64,000 nt of DNA from assembly GCF_008329435.1 (NCBI RefSeq), contig NZ_NPKN01000001.1:806001-870000 (forward strand), given 5' to 3'. Shown here one piece after another: positions 1 to 9,688 of this stretch (the first letter of the stretch is position 1; every line of letters begins with the position of its first letter). A program made the position numbers and the translations under genes. The notes beneath the pieces were generated by a model. It searched no databases. It was given only the letters and a program-made list of their open reading frames with translations, and was not told the DNA's origin. The DNA comes from Rhodanobacter sp. T12-5 (GTDB taxonomy: Bacteria > Pseudomonadota > Gammaproteobacteria > Xanthomonadales > Rhodanobacteraceae).

Positions 1-1910
1 TCCTGGTCGGGCAGGTTGACCGGGCCGTAACCGATGTTCTCGTGCGAGTAGTAGCGGATCTTCTTGTAGCCGGCGACGCGTCGCACCACATGCACTTCGC
101 CATGGTGCGCGTGGCCGCGGCCGGCCGACGAGCTGTCGAAGCAGTCGAGTACCTTCAGCCGGGTGTAGTCGATGGCGTCGGTGTAGTAGTCGACATGGGT
201 GCGCGTCACGTAGGCCTTGCGACCCTCCCAGTCCAGCCGTTCGACCTGGAACGGGACCGACTGGATCATGTGGATCGCGCCCTCGTACAGGGTCACCGCC
301 GCGGCGCTGAAGTCCACTTCCGCGATGATGGTCTGCTTGCCGCCGGTGCGATCGACCACCACGAAATTGCCGTCGGCAACCGAGCGCAGCGACACCGCGT
401 TGGCCGGATAACTGTCGGCGATCCATTCCCAGCGATCGCCCTCACGGTGCAGCACGCCTTCTTCGCCGAGGATTTCCAGCCATGGTGTCGCCGCTTCATT
501 GCCGAACACCTCGTCGCCCCTGAATGGAAGTTCGAACGCGGCGCAGCGGATATGGTCGAGCAGGATCAGCGGCTGGTCGGGCGCGATGCGCGCATGTTCC
601 GGCGAGGCGCCCTGGAAGAATTCCGGGTGGCGCACGAGGTATTGGTCGAGCGGGTCGGAGCTGGCCACCAGCACGCCGAGCGCCGATTGCTGGCGGCGCC
701 CGGCACGGCCGAAACGCTGCCACGTCGCGGCGACCGAGCCGGGATAACCGTTGAGCACCACCACGTCGAGGCTGCCGATGTCCACGCCCAGTTCGAGCGC
801 GGACGTGCTCACGATGCCGTCGACGTTGCCGGCGCGCATCTCGCGTTCGGCCGCGCGGCGCTCCTTCGGCAGATAGCCGCCGCGGTAGGCGCGGATCCGC
901 GGCGGCTTGCGCGGGTCATGGTCGAACACGTCCTTCAGGTATTTGGTCAGCACCTCGACCATGCTGCGGCTCTGCGCGAACACCAGGGTCTTCATGCCCG
1001 ACTTGATCGCCAGCCGCGCGATGCGGTTGGTCTGCGAGCGTGCGGAGGCGCGCAGGCCGAGATCCGGGTTGATCACTGGCGGGTTCCACAACAGCACGTG
1101 CTTGTCGCCGGTGGGGGCGCCGCTGCGTGTGATGGCGATGACCGGACTCTCGATCAGCGCCTCGGCATGCTCCTGCGGGTTGCCGATGGTGGCCGAGCAC
1201 AGGATGAATTGCGGGGTGACGCCATAGAACGCGCAGACGCGTTGCAACCGGCGGATCACGTTCGCCACGTGCGAGCCGAACACGCCGCGATAGGTGTGGA
1301 TCTCGTCGATCACCACGTAGCGCAGGTTCTCGAAGAACTGCGCCCACTTGGTGTGATGCGGCAGGATCGCCTGGTGCAGCATGTCCGGATTGCTCACCAC
1401 CACGTCGCCGTGCAGCCGGATCGCCTGGCGGGCGTCGCCGGGCGTGTCGCCGTCGAAGGTGAAGGCCTTCACGCCGAGGTTGCCGGCCTGGTTGAGTTCC
1501 AGCAGCTCGGCGACCTGGTCCTGCGCCAGCGCCTTGGTCGGGAACAGGTACAACGCTTTCGCGTTGTGCTGCATCGCCGCCGCGATCACCGGCAGCGTGT
1601 AGCACAGCGACTTGCCCGAGGCCGTCGGCGTGACCACCGCGACATGCGCGCCCGCCTGTGTCGCGACCCAAGCTTCGTGCTGATGGCTGTAGAGCTGCCC
1701 GATCCCGCGCTCGCGCAATGCGTTCGCCAGTGCGGGCGGAAGATCCTCGGGCAAGGGCGCGAACGAGCCCTCCCGACCAGGCACCACGAACGCGCCGGTG
1801 ATCCGTGACGCGTACCGTTTCGACAGGCGCTGGGCCAGCGTTCGCCCATCGCCTGGCCCGCGCAGGATGACTTCGTCGGACGCCTGGTAGCGGTCGGGGA
1901 GAGCATTCAT
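1..1910 (-). CDS. DEAD/DEAH-box superfamily 2 helicase (MrfA/YprA-like), 3' end outside window
   Basis: Reading the minus strand from the ATG at 1910-1908, the frame stays open to the window edge, so the C-terminus is missing. Visible helicase motifs are Walker A TPTASGKS (about residues 94-101), a DEIH box (VVIDEIHTYRG), motif III SATIGNP and motif VI QRFGRAGRRQ. After the two RecA-like domains the sequence continues through the region that in MrfA/YprA-type proteins leads to DUF1998, a metal-binding domain. Family members are ATP-dependent 3'-5' DNA helicases linked to DNA repair. The family call is firm; the exact orthologue is not. The plus-strand frame covering the same bases is antisense and was not annotated. 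Confidence 0.88.
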   Translation of the reverse strand, partial: MNALPDRYQASDEVILRGPGDGRTLAQRLSKRYASRITGAFVVPGREGSFAPLPEDLPPALANALRERGIGQLYSHQHEAWVATQAGAHVAVVTPTASGKSLCYTLPVIAAAMQHNAKALYLFPTKALAQDQVAELLELNQAGNLGVKAFTFDGDTPGDARQAIRLHGDVVVSNPDMLHQAILPHHTKWAQFFENLRYVVIDEIHTYRGVFGSHVANVIRRLQRVCAFYGVTPQFILCSATIGNPQEHAEALIESPVIAITRSGAPTGDKHVLLWNPPVINPDLGLRASARSQTNRIARLAIKSGMKTLVFAQSRSMVEVLTKYLKDVFDHDPRKPPRIRAYRGGYLPKERRAAEREMRAGNVDGIVSTSALELGVDIGSLDVVVLNGYPGSVAATWQRFGRAGRRQQSALGVLVASSDPLDQYLVRHPEFFQGASPEHARIAPDQPLILLDHIRCAAFELPFRGDEVFGNEAATPWLEILGEEGVLHREGDRWEWIADSYPANAVSLRSVADGNFVVVDRTGGKQTIIAEVDFSAAAVTLYEGAIHMIQSVPFQVERLDWEGRKAYVTRTHVDYYTDAIDYTRLKVLDCFDSSSAGRGHAHHGEVHVVRRVAGYKKIRYYSHENIGYGPVNLPDQ

Positions 1911-2000
1911 TCGCGGCGGCCTGACTGACGGAATCGCAGTAGACCGGCGGCGGGTCTCACGGGATGAGACCGGGCGGGTTCGGCAATGTCGCGGCGGGCG

Positions 2001-2297
2001 TCAGTCCTTCGGCTTGCGCGTCCGCCGTGGTTTCGCCTGCGCCGCCACGATGAGCTGCTGCAAGTACGCAATGCCTTCTTCTTCGGGGAAGAACGCGACC
2101 ACGTCGGCAACGCTCAGGTCGTGCCGCTTGCGCAATGCCAGAAATTCATCGCGCGCCGTCGCCAGTCGCTGGGCGGCGGCGGCCTTCTTGCCGAGCGGTT
2201 TCGAGGGTGGCTGCTTTTCAACTTTGCTTTCGACCTTGCTTTCGAGCCTGGCGAGTTCTTCCTGGAACTGGCGGTAGTCATATTTCGGGGTGGTCAT
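2001..2297 (-). CDS. small conserved-looking hypothetical protein
   Basis: A 98-residue protein starting MTTPKYDYRQFQEEL, with a charged, probably helical N-terminal half rich in Glu/Lys and a basic tail (KPRRTRKPKD). I do not recognise the family. The start at 2297 is preferred over an in-frame ATG at 2372 because the extra 25 residues are low-complexity and arginine-rich; neither start has a good ribosome-binding site. It lies 90 bases upstream of the helicase in the same direction and is divergent from the efflux operon. The basic tail would allow nucleic-acid binding, but that is only a guess. Confidence 0.6.
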   Translation of the reverse strand: MTTPKYDYRQFQEELARLESKVESKVEKQPPSKPLGKKAAAAQRLATARDEFLALRKRHDLSVADVVAFFPEEEGIAYLQQLIVAAQAKPRRTRKPKD

Positions 2298-2446
2298 GAA
2301 TGGCGAGTTGTCAGGGAGTGGATGGATTTTCGCACGGCGCCGGCGTTGCGTCGCCACGCTGGTTCCGTTCATCGGCGCGACGAACCTGCCTTGCGCCGGG
2401 TTTGGGCAGGAGCATGACTTCCGGCAGGGTGCTTGCCATTGATTGA

Positions 2447-2460
2447 TACATTATAATGTT
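2447..2460 (+). promoter_or_regulatory. palindromic -10 region / putative operator of the efflux operon
   Basis: The 12-bp perfect palindrome ACATTATAATGT (2448-2459) contains a consensus TATAAT -10 box (2452-2457), about 35 bases upstream of the first efflux gene. No good -35 hexamer sits at 17 bp. A dyad over the -10 box would suit a repressor site or an activator-dependent promoter. The regulator is not encoded next to it. Confidence 0.5.
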
Positions 2461-2492
2461 CCATTCGAGGTTTCCTCCCCAGATACGGTCGC

Positions 2493-4127
2493 ATGAACAA
2501 GACGTGGGTCGATGTACTTGCCAGGACTCCGGAAACGGAAGCTGGAATGGCAGGGAGAACATCGTCCCCGGCCCGTTTGTCGCCCTCGCGCATCCGGCCT
2601 GTCGTTGCCGCATTGGCGTCACTGCTCATGGCGGGCTGCGCCGTAGGCCCCGACTTCAAGCGTCCCGCCGCGCCGGACGTCAGCGGTTACGTCGCGCACC
2701 CACTCGCCACCACCGCCAGCAGCGCTGGCGTCGCCGGTGGGGAAGCCCAGCACTTTGCCAATGGCGGCGACATCCCCGCCGACTGGTGGACCCTGTTTCA
2801 TTCCGCGCCGTTGAATGCGCTGATCGAACAGTCGCTGAAGCACAATCCCGATCTCGCGGCGGCGCAGGCGGCATTGTCGGTGGCAAGGGAGGACGCGCTG
2901 GCGCAACGCGGTGCGTGGTCGCCCGGCGTCACGGCCGGCATGTCGGCCACCCGCGAGCAGGATCCGCCCGGGGCGCTGGCGCCGGTGCCCAGCAACAACG
3001 CCTATCTCTACAACCTTTTCACCCCGCAGCTCAGCATTTCCTACGTGCCCGACGTGTTCGGCCTGAACCGTCGCACAGTGGAGTCGGCGAAGGCACAGGA
3101 GCAGGCGGTCCGCTTCCAGATGATCGCGACGCAGGTCACGCTGAGCGCGAACGTGGTGGTCGCCGCGATCCAGCAGGCATCGCTGCAGTCGCAGGTGGAT
3201 GCGACCCGCCAACTGGTCGACATCAACGCGAAGATGCTGAAGATCCTGCGGTATCAATTGGCCAAGGGGTATGCCGGACGGCTGGATGTGTCCGCGCAGG
3301 AATCGCAACTGGCGCAGGTCACCGCCACGCTGCCGCCGCTGCTCAAGCAACTGGCGCAGCAGGACAATCTGCTGGCGGTGCTGGCCGGCCAGTTTCCGGG
3401 CCAGTCCAAGACGCCGAAATTCGATTTGGCGAGCCTGCAATTGCCGCAGGATCTGCCGCTGAGCCTTCCGTCCCAACTCGTGGTGCAGCGACCGGACGTG
3501 CGCCAAGCCCAGGCGAACATGCATGCCGCCAGCGCGCAGGTGGGCGTGGCCACCGCGAATCGCCTGCCGAACATCACCTTGACCGCGAATGTCGGCAGCA
3601 ATGCGCTGGCGATCGGCCAGGTGTTCAAGGCGGGTACGGGTTTCTGGAGTCTGGGCGCCGACATCGCCGCGCCGATTTTCCAGGGCGGCACGCTGCTGCA
3701 CCAGCAGCGCGCCGCCAAGGCCGCTTACGTGCAGGCCGCCGCGCAGTACCGCAGTACGGTGCTGACTGCGTTCCAGAACGTCGCCGACACGCTGGCCGCG
3801 CTCGAGCAGGACGCCGAAGGCCTCAAGGCCGCGGCACGTGCAGCGGACGCCGCCAAGGTCACGCTCGATCTGTCCCAACGGCAATTGAAGGACGGCTACG
3901 CCAGCTACCTGACGGTGCTGAGCGCGGAGCAGGCGTATCAGCAGGCGCGGATCGGCCTGGTCCAGGCGCAGGCCAATCGTTACGTCGACACGGCGGCGTT
4001 GTTCCAGGCGCTTGGCGGTGGCTGGTGGCACCGCGCGGATCTTCAACAGGCCGATTCGAAGCAGGCGGGTTCGAAGCAGGCCCATCCCATCGAGGCCGGT
4101 CCAATTCAGGATGCAGATGAAAAGTAG
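2493..4127 (+). CDS. outer-membrane efflux lipoprotein (NodT/CzcC-like)
   Basis: Outer-membrane channel of a tripartite RND pump, 544 residues. A hydrophobic segment (about residues 37-46) is followed by the lipobox LLMAGC with Cys49, then the family signature AVGPDFKRP. Two repeated TolC-type halves follow, with long heptad-like helices such as AAQAALSVAREDALAQRG and the matching region after residue 330. The C-terminus carries a short imperfect repeat (QADSKQAGSKQA) outside the conserved core. The N-terminus before the lipobox is long; an internal ATG at 2547 is an alternative start. Its 3' end overlaps the adaptor gene, so the pump genes form one operon in the order channel-adaptor-transporter. 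Confidence 0.88.
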   Translation: MNKTWVDVLARTPETEAGMAGRTSSPARLSPSRIRPVVAALASLLMAGCAVGPDFKRPAAPDVSGYVAHPLATTASSAGVAGGEAQHFANGGDIPADWWTLFHSAPLNALIEQSLKHNPDLAAAQAALSVAREDALAQRGAWSPGVTAGMSATREQDPPGALAPVPSNNAYLYNLFTPQLSISYVPDVFGLNRRTVESAKAQEQAVRFQMIATQVTLSANVVVAAIQQASLQSQVDATRQLVDINAKMLKILRYQLAKGYAGRLDVSAQESQLAQVTATLPPLLKQLAQQDNLLAVLAGQFPGQSKTPKFDLASLQLPQDLPLSLPSQLVVQRPDVRQAQANMHAASAQVGVATANRLPNITLTANVGSNALAIGQVFKAGTGFWSLGADIAAPIFQGGTLLHQQRAAKAAYVQAAAQYRSTVLTAFQNVADTLAALEQDAEGLKAAARAADAAKVTLDLSQRQLKDGYASYLTVLSAEQAYQQARIGLVQAQANRYVDTAALFQALGGGWWHRADLQQADSKQAGSKQAHPIEAGPIQDADEK

Positions 4128-5319
4128 ATTCTTGCCCGGGATGACCGCGGCCGCGCGCCGGGGCTGCTTGCCGCGCGCTCTTGCGATGGCCGTGATGACG
4201 TCGGCGATGGTGATCTCGGCCGGCGGTTGCTCGTCCAGGGCCGACAAGACCGACGACAGCGCACAGGCGGCGCCAGCGAAGCCCAGTGACGTCAGGATGA
4301 CCGCGGCCCAGCGCAAGCACATACACGTTTACACGGTGGCACCGTCGAGTTACCACAAGACCATCGAGACCACCGGCGTGGTCGACTTCGACAACGACCA
4401 GGCCACCAGCGTGCTGGCGCCGTTCTCCGGCCCGGTATCGCGGTTGCTGGTTTCGCCTGGCGACAAGGTCAGGAAAGGGCAGCCGCTGGCGCTGGTCGAT
4501 TCGCCCGATTTTGCGGCCGCGATCGGCGCTTACCGCAAGGCACTGGTCACCGCCAGAAACGCGCGCCGGCAAGCGGACATGGACAAGGATCTCGTCCAGC
4601 ACGACGGCGTCGCCCAGCGCGAGGCGCAGCAGGCCCAGGCCGATGCCGCCAGTGCCGAGGCCGATCGCGACGCGGCACTGCAGGCAGTGGTCTCGTTGAA
4701 TGTCGATCCGCAAACCATCAAGGACATCCAGGCCGGCCGGCCGGTGTCGCGCGTCGAGGGCACCATCCGCGCGCCGATCGCCGGCACCGTCGTGCAGAAA
4801 CTGATCACGCCCGGACAGCTTCTGCAGGCCGGCAGCACGCCATGTTTTACGGTTGCCGATCTGTCGCGGGTCTGGGTCATGGCGCAGCTCTCCGATAGCG
4901 AGGTCGCGTCGGTCAAGATCGGTGATCCGGCCGACGTGGCCAGCAGCGGCAGTGCGAAAAAGCTCACAGGCAGCGTCGCCAATATTGCGGCGCTGGTCGA
5001 TCCGGATACGCGTCAGGTGACGGCACGCATCGTCGTCGGCAATCCCGGCGAGGTCCTGAAAAAGCAGATGTACGTCAACGTGCAGATCCATTCGCATCAG
5101 TCGGAAAGCGGCCTGCTGGTGCCGGTGTCGGCGATCCTGCGCGACGACGAAAACCTGCCGTTCGTCTATGTGGCCCAGCCCGACGGCGGCTTTGCACGTC
5201 GGTCGGTGACGCTGGGTTATCGCGCCGCCGATCGCTACGACATCACCGCCGGGCTCAAGGTCGGCGACCAGGTCGTGGTCGACGGCGGCATCTTCGTCCA
5301 GTTCATGCAAAATCAATGA
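4117..5319 (+). CDS. periplasmic adaptor subunit of heavy-metal RND efflux (CzcB-like)
   Basis: Membrane-fusion protein linking the inner-membrane pump to the outer-membrane channel, 400 residues. The start at 4117 has CAGG six bases upstream and overlaps the end of the channel gene; an ATG at 4111 is also possible. It has a lipoprotein-like signal ending near ISAGGC (about Cys38), a lipoyl/barrel-sandwich half (VLAPFSGPVSRLLVSPGDKVRKGQ), a coiled hairpin (about residues 150-200) and a second half starting IRAPIAGTVVQKLITPGQ. No histidine-rich metal-binding N-terminal extension is seen, unlike some CzcB proteins. The stop overlaps the next start (ATGA), suggesting translational coupling. Confidence 0.88.
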   Translation: MKSRFLPGMTAAARRGCLPRALAMAVMTSAMVISAGGCSSRADKTDDSAQAAPAKPSDVRMTAAQRKHIHVYTVAPSSYHKTIETTGVVDFDNDQATSVLAPFSGPVSRLLVSPGDKVRKGQPLALVDSPDFAAAIGAYRKALVTARNARRQADMDKDLVQHDGVAQREAQQAQADAASAEADRDAALQAVVSLNVDPQTIKDIQAGRPVSRVEGTIRAPIAGTVVQKLITPGQLLQAGSTPCFTVADLSRVWVMAQLSDSEVASVKIGDPADVASSGSAKKLTGSVANIAALVDPDTRQVTARIVVGNPGEVLKKQMYVNVQIHSHQSESGLLVPVSAILRDDENLPFVYVAQPDGGFARRSVTLGYRAADRYDITAGLKVGDQVVVDGGIFVQFMQNQ

Positions 5320-8300
5320 GCGATCCATTGCCGCCCACCGGGTCGTTGCCGCGCCAGGCCTCGATCATGAACCGGATCGTCGCCGCCGCGCTGGCGCAGC
5401 GCTTCATCACCGTGCTGCTCACGCTGCTGCTGATTGGCGCGGGTGCGTGGGCGCTGAAGCACCTGCCGATGGATGCCTATCCCGACCTGTCGCCCCCGAT
5501 GGTCGACATCGTCACCCAGTGGCCGGGCCACACCGCCGAGGAAGTCGAGCGGTTGATCACGGTGCCGGTCGAGCTGGGCATGAACGGGGTGCCGCAGACG
5601 ACCGCGAAGCGCTCGGTCTCGCTGTATGGCTTGTCCGATGTCGTGCTCACGTTCAAGGACGGCACCGACAACTACTTCGCCCGCCAGCAGGTCATCAACC
5701 GGATGGGCGACCTCGGCCTGCCCGATGGCGTGACGCCGTCGATGTCGCCGTTGTCGGCGCCTTCGGGACTGATCTACCGCTACGTGCTGCAGAGTCCAGA
5801 CCGCTCGCCGATGGAGCTGAAGACACTCGAAGACTGGACCGTGGCACCGCAGTACCGGTCCGTTCCCGGCGTCGCCGACGATTCGAGTTTTGGCGGCGGG
5901 ACCATGCAATACCAGGTGCTGCTCGATCAGGCGAAAGTCGCCGCGCTCGGGCTGTCGGTGGCGCAGGTCGAGGCCTCGCTGACGGCCAACAACAGCAACG
6001 CCGGCGGCGGCTTCTATTCGCAGGGCGGGCAGTTCTATTACGTGCGCGGCCTGGGTCGGATCGACACGCTGGACGACATCCGCAACGTGGTGCTGGCCGT
6101 GCACGACGGCACCCCCATCCTGCTGAAGGATGTCGGTCGGGTAGTCATCGGTACCGCGCCACGCCTGGGCGAGTTCGGTTTCGAGAAACAGGACGACGCC
6201 GTCGAAGGCGTCATCCTGATGCGCAAGGGCGAGAAAACCCAGGACGTGCTGACCCAGGTCGAGGCGAAGACGAAGGAGCTCAACGAGCACCTGCTGCCGA
6301 AGGACGTGAAGATCCACGTCTACTACGACCTCAGCGACCTGATCGCGCAGACCACGAAGATCGTCGAGCAGAACCTGCTGCGCGGCATGGTGCTGGTCAT
6401 CGTGGTGCTGGTGTTTTTCCTCTACGACTTTCGCGCCGGACTGATCGTTGCCGTGACCATTCCGCTGGCGCTGCTGTTCGCGTTCTTCTGTCTCGACCTG
6501 CGCGGTGCGTCGGCCAACCTGCTTTCCATCGGCGCGGTGGATTTCGGGATACTGGTGGATGGCGCGATCTTCATGGTGGAAAACATCTTCCGCCAGATCG
6601 CTGCGCGCGAAGGCGCGCCGGTCAACATCCGCGAAATCATCCAGGATGCGGCGGCGGAAGTGGACCGTCCGCTGTTCTATGCGGTCGCCGTGATCGTCGC
6701 CAGCTTCCTGCCGATCTACGTGTTGTCCGGGCCTTCGGGAACGCTGTTCAAGCCGATGGCGGACACCATGATCCTGGCCCTGATCGGCTCGCTGGTCGTC
6801 ACGCTGACGCTGCTGCCGGTGCTGTGTTCGTGGTTCATGCGCAAGGGTGTGCGCGAGCGCCGCAATCGCGCGTTCGAGGCGATCAAGTCGGCCTACACCA
6901 GGGGACTCGATTTCTGCCTCGCGCGTCCGTGGGGAACCACGCTGGCGTCCGGCGTCCTGCTGCTCGCATCGTTGTTGCTGGTGCCGCACATCGGCGCCGA
7001 GTTCATGCCGCAGCTGGACGAGGGCGCGTTGTGGGTGCGTGCCACCATGCCGTACACCATCTCGATCGACGAGTCGGCGAAGATCGCACCGAAGATCCGC
7101 GAAATACTCGGCTCGTTCCCCGAAGTGACCGTGGTCGCCTCGGAACTGGGCCGCCCCGACGACGGCACCGATTCGACCGGCTTCTTCAACGCCGAGTTTT
7201 TCGTCGGCCTCAAGCCGTACTCGCAATGGACCGGCGCCTATCGCACCAAGCCCGAACTGATCAAGGCGATCGACAAGAAGCTCGAAGACTTTCCCGGCAT
7301 CACCTTCAACTACACCCAGCCGGCCGAGGATGCGGTGGACGAGGCGGAGACGGGATTGAAGAGCGCCCTGGCGGTCAAGGTGTTCGGCCCCGACCTGGCG
7401 ACGCTGCAGCAGAAGGGCAAGGCGGTCAAACAGGTGCTGGAGAAGGTGCGCGGCATCACCGACGTGACCCTGGTGCAGGAGCTCGGCCAGCCGAGCCTGA
7501 CCATCAAGATCGACCGCGCGAAAATCGCCCGTTACGGACTCAACGTCGACGACATCAACGGGCTGATCCAGACCGCCATCGGCGGCGACGTGGCAACCCA
7601 GGTGGTGCAGGGCGAAAAGCAGTTCGACCTCGTCGTCCGGCTCGATCAACAGTACCGCGACAACCCCGACGAAATCGGCAACATCCGGGTAGCCACGCCG
7701 GGCGGCCAGCAGATCCCGCTGAAGGAACTGGCCGACATCGGCGTGACCAACGGCGCATCGTTCATCTACCGCGAAGACAACTCGCGCTACATCGGCGTCC
7801 AATTCTCCGTGCAGGGCCGCGACCTGGCCGGCGCGGTGGAGGACGCCATGCAGAAAGTCGACAAGCAGGTGCCGCTGGCGCAGGGCTATCGACTGGATTG
7901 GGGCGGTGAATACAAGGAATACACCGCTTCGCGCGCGCAGCTCAACCTGATCCTGCCGCTGACGCTGGGCCTGATCTTCCTGCTGCTGTTCTCGCTCTAC
8001 AACAACGTCAAATTCCCGCTGATCACTGTCCTTGGCGTCCTGCTGTCCGCGCCGTTCGGCGGCATCGTGGCACTGTGGCTCACCGGCACGCCGTTCTCGG
8101 TCTCCTCCGGCATCGGCTTCCTTGCCTTGTTCGGCGTCTCGGTGCTCACCGCCGTCGTCTACATCTCGTACGTCAACGAATTGCGCCGCAACGGCACGCC
8201 GCTGGCCGACGCGATCCGCGAGGGCGCGATCCTGCGCTTGCGCCCGATCATGATGACCGCCCTCGTCGCCGCACTCGGCCTGTTGCCGGCAGCGCTGGCC

Positions 8301-8441
8301 ACCGGCGTCGGCACCGACTCGCAAAGGCCGTTCGCACTCGTCATCGTCTGCGGCATGCTTTCGCGGTTGCTGATCAGCATCTTCCTGATGCCGGCGCTGT
8401 ATGCGCTGGTGGCCAGGCCGGATGACCGGTTGGAAGTGTGA
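5316..8441 (+). CDS. heavy-metal efflux RND transporter (CzcA-like, HME family)
   Basis: Proton-driven inner-membrane pump, 1041 residues. The TM4 motif reads AVDFGILVDGAIFMVEN, with Asp409, Asp415 and Glu422. These have the same spacing as the Asp402/Asp408/Glu415 proton-relay residues described for CzcA, and the DFG..VDGA..EN pattern is typical of divalent-cation (Co/Zn/Cd/Ni) rather than Cu/Ag pumps. The usual two-fold repeat is seen, with 12 predicted membrane helices and two periplasmic loops. The ATGA start overlaps the adaptor stop. A 17-residue leader precedes the more usual N-terminus MNRIVAAALAQRF, so an internal start at 5367 is possible. The metal specificity is an inference from the motif. 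Confidence 0.9.
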   Translation: MSDPLPPTGSLPRQASIMNRIVAAALAQRFITVLLTLLLIGAGAWALKHLPMDAYPDLSPPMVDIVTQWPGHTAEEVERLITVPVELGMNGVPQTTAKRSVSLYGLSDVVLTFKDGTDNYFARQQVINRMGDLGLPDGVTPSMSPLSAPSGLIYRYVLQSPDRSPMELKTLEDWTVAPQYRSVPGVADDSSFGGGTMQYQVLLDQAKVAALGLSVAQVEASLTANNSNAGGGFYSQGGQFYYVRGLGRIDTLDDIRNVVLAVHDGTPILLKDVGRVVIGTAPRLGEFGFEKQDDAVEGVILMRKGEKTQDVLTQVEAKTKELNEHLLPKDVKIHVYYDLSDLIAQTTKIVEQNLLRGMVLVIVVLVFFLYDFRAGLIVAVTIPLALLFAFFCLDLRGASANLLSIGAVDFGILVDGAIFMVENIFRQIAAREGAPVNIREIIQDAAAEVDRPLFYAVAVIVASFLPIYVLSGPSGTLFKPMADTMILALIGSLVVTLTLLPVLCSWFMRKGVRERRNRAFEAIKSAYTRGLDFCLARPWGTTLASGVLLLASLLLVPHIGAEFMPQLDEGALWVRATMPYTISIDESAKIAPKIREILGSFPEVTVVASELGRPDDGTDSTGFFNAEFFVGLKPYSQWTGAYRTKPELIKAIDKKLEDFPGITFNYTQPAEDAVDEAETGLKSALAVKVFGPDLATLQQKGKAVKQVLEKVRGITDVTLVQELGQPSLTIKIDRAKIARYGLNVDDINGLIQTAIGGDVATQVVQGEKQFDLVVRLDQQYRDNPDEIGNIRVATPGGQQIPLKELADIGVTNGASFIYREDNSRYIGVQFSVQGRDLAGAVEDAMQKVDKQVPLAQGYRLDWGGEYKEYTASRAQLNLILPLTLGLIFLLLFSLYNNVKFPLITVLGVLLSAPFGGIVALWLTGTPFSVSSGIGFLALFGVSVLTAVVYISYVNELRRNGTPLADAIREGAILRLRPIMMTALVAALGLLPAALATGVGTDSQRPFALVIVCGMLSRLLISIFLMPALYALVARPDDRLEV

Positions 8442-8447
8442 GGCACG

Positions 8448-8479
8448 GGCGATGGACGCGAGGCATGCGCCCATCGCCC
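8448..8479. terminator. inverted repeat between convergent genes, possible terminator
   Basis: GGGCGATGG (8448-8456) pairs with CCATCGCCC (8471-8479) across 14 bases, just after the czcA-like stop and before the convergent pyrC end. No clear U-tract follows. A second small hairpin (GGCGACTGGAGTCGCC) lies at about 8500-8515. The placement fits transcription termination in either direction. Confidence 0.35.
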
Positions 8480-8526
8480 ATATCGGCACGCAGCCCTGGT
8501 GGCGACTGGAGTCGCCGCGCTAGTTG

Positions 8527-9585
8527 TTATTCCGGCTGCCCGCTACCGTGCACGATCGACCACGGCATGCTTTTGCCAGCCCGAAACGGTATGCAGGTGC
8601 TCTGCGCCAGCGGGAATGCGTCGGGCACGATCCACGGTTTGCGTTCGAGGATGAGCCGCTCGCTGTTGCGCGCAAGGCCGTAGAAATCCGCGCCGTGGAA
8701 ACTCGCGAACGCTTCCAGCCGATCGAGCCTGTCGACCTGTTCGAAGGCTTCGGCATACAACTCGATCGCCGCGTGCGCGGTGTAGACGCCGGCGCATCCG
8801 CAGGCGGCTTCCTTCGCTTCGCGCACGTGCGGCGCGCTGTCGGTGCCGAGAAAAAAGTGCGGGTTGCCGCTGGTCGCCGCATCCAGCAGGGCGAGGCGAT
8901 GCGTTTCGCGTTTCAGGATCGGCGCGCAGTAATGGTGCGGCTGGATGCCGCCTTCGAACAACGCATTGCGATTCAGCAGCAGGTGATGCGCAGTGATCGT
9001 GGCGCCCACATGCGCCGGGGCCTGGCTGACGAACTCCACCGCGGCGCGCGTGGTGATGTGCTCGAGCACCATGCGCAAACCCGGAAACCGCGCCTGCAGC
9101 GGAATCAGATGACGCTCGATGAAAACCCGCTCACGATCGAAGATGTCCACGTCCGGATCGGTCACCTCGCCATGCATCAGCAAGGGCAGGCCGTGGCGCT
9201 CCATCGCTTCGAGCACGGGGTATACGCGCGCCAGATCCCGCACGCCGGCCTGCGAGTTGGTGGTGGCTCCGGCCGGGTAGTACTTCACCGCAAACACGGT
9301 TCCGCTGGCGCGCGCGCGCGCGATCTCGTCGACCGCGGTGGCCTCGGTGAGGTAGAGCGTCATCAACGGCTGGAAGTGCGTGTCCGCCGGCAAGCTGGCG
9401 AGAATCCGGCGACGATAATCCTCGGCCTGGGCCACGGTGGTCACCGGCGGCTTGAGATTCGGCATCACGATGGCGCGCGCAAACTGCCGCGCCGTATCGC
9501 CAACCACCGAGCCGAGCGCCTCCCCATCGCGCAAATGCACATGCCAGTCATCGGGACGGCTGATGTCGAGACGCATGGACTTCAT
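8527..9585 (-). CDS. pyrC: dihydroorotase, class II
   Basis: Catalyses reversible cyclisation of carbamoyl aspartate to dihydroorotate in pyrimidine synthesis. The 352-residue protein has the zinc-binding HVHLRDG motif near the N-terminus. It also has the carboxylated-lysine region [19 protein letters not shown], histidine ligands in LMHGEV and LEHITT, and [10 protein letters not shown] with the catalytic Asp. Length matches the E. coli-type class II enzyme. The ATG at 9585 was chosen because it starts just before the conserved [18 protein letters not shown] region and has GGAG 10 bases upstream. It stands alone and converges on the efflux operon. Confidence 0.95.
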   Translation of the reverse strand: MKSMRLDISRPDDWHVHLRDGEALGSVVGDTARQFARAIVMPNLKPPVTTVAQAEDYRRRILASLPADTHFQPLMTLYLTEATAVDEIARARASGTVFAVKYYPAGATTNSQAGVRDLARVYPVLEAMERHGLPLLMHGEVTDPDVDIFDRERVFIERHLIPLQARFPGLRMVLEHITTRAAVEFVSQAPAHVGATITAHHLLLNRNALFEGGIQPHHYCAPILKRETHRLALLDAATSGNPHFFLGTDSAPHVREAKEAACGCAGVYTAHAAIELYAEAFEQVDRLDRLEAFASFHGADFYGLARNSERLILERKPWIVPDAFPLAQSTCIPFRAGKSMPWSIVHGSGQPE

Positions 9586-9688
9586 GGCGGTGCTACTCCG
9601 GTAGGCAGATCGAAAGGCGTTCAGTGCGCAATTATCACCTTGGCGATGGGGATAAGTCCTGCGGGGAAGGGGCGCCATGCATGGGCGG

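Noticed and set aside
42..1808. Long plus-strand open frame opposite the helicase
   Set aside because: Its translation is Arg/His/Ala-rich without domain motifs, while the minus strand gives a clean helicase.
5313..8489. 1058-codon minus-strand frame antisense to the czcA-like gene
   Set aside because: A GC-rich shadow with Arg/Asp/Gln runs; the plus frame has full RND motifs.
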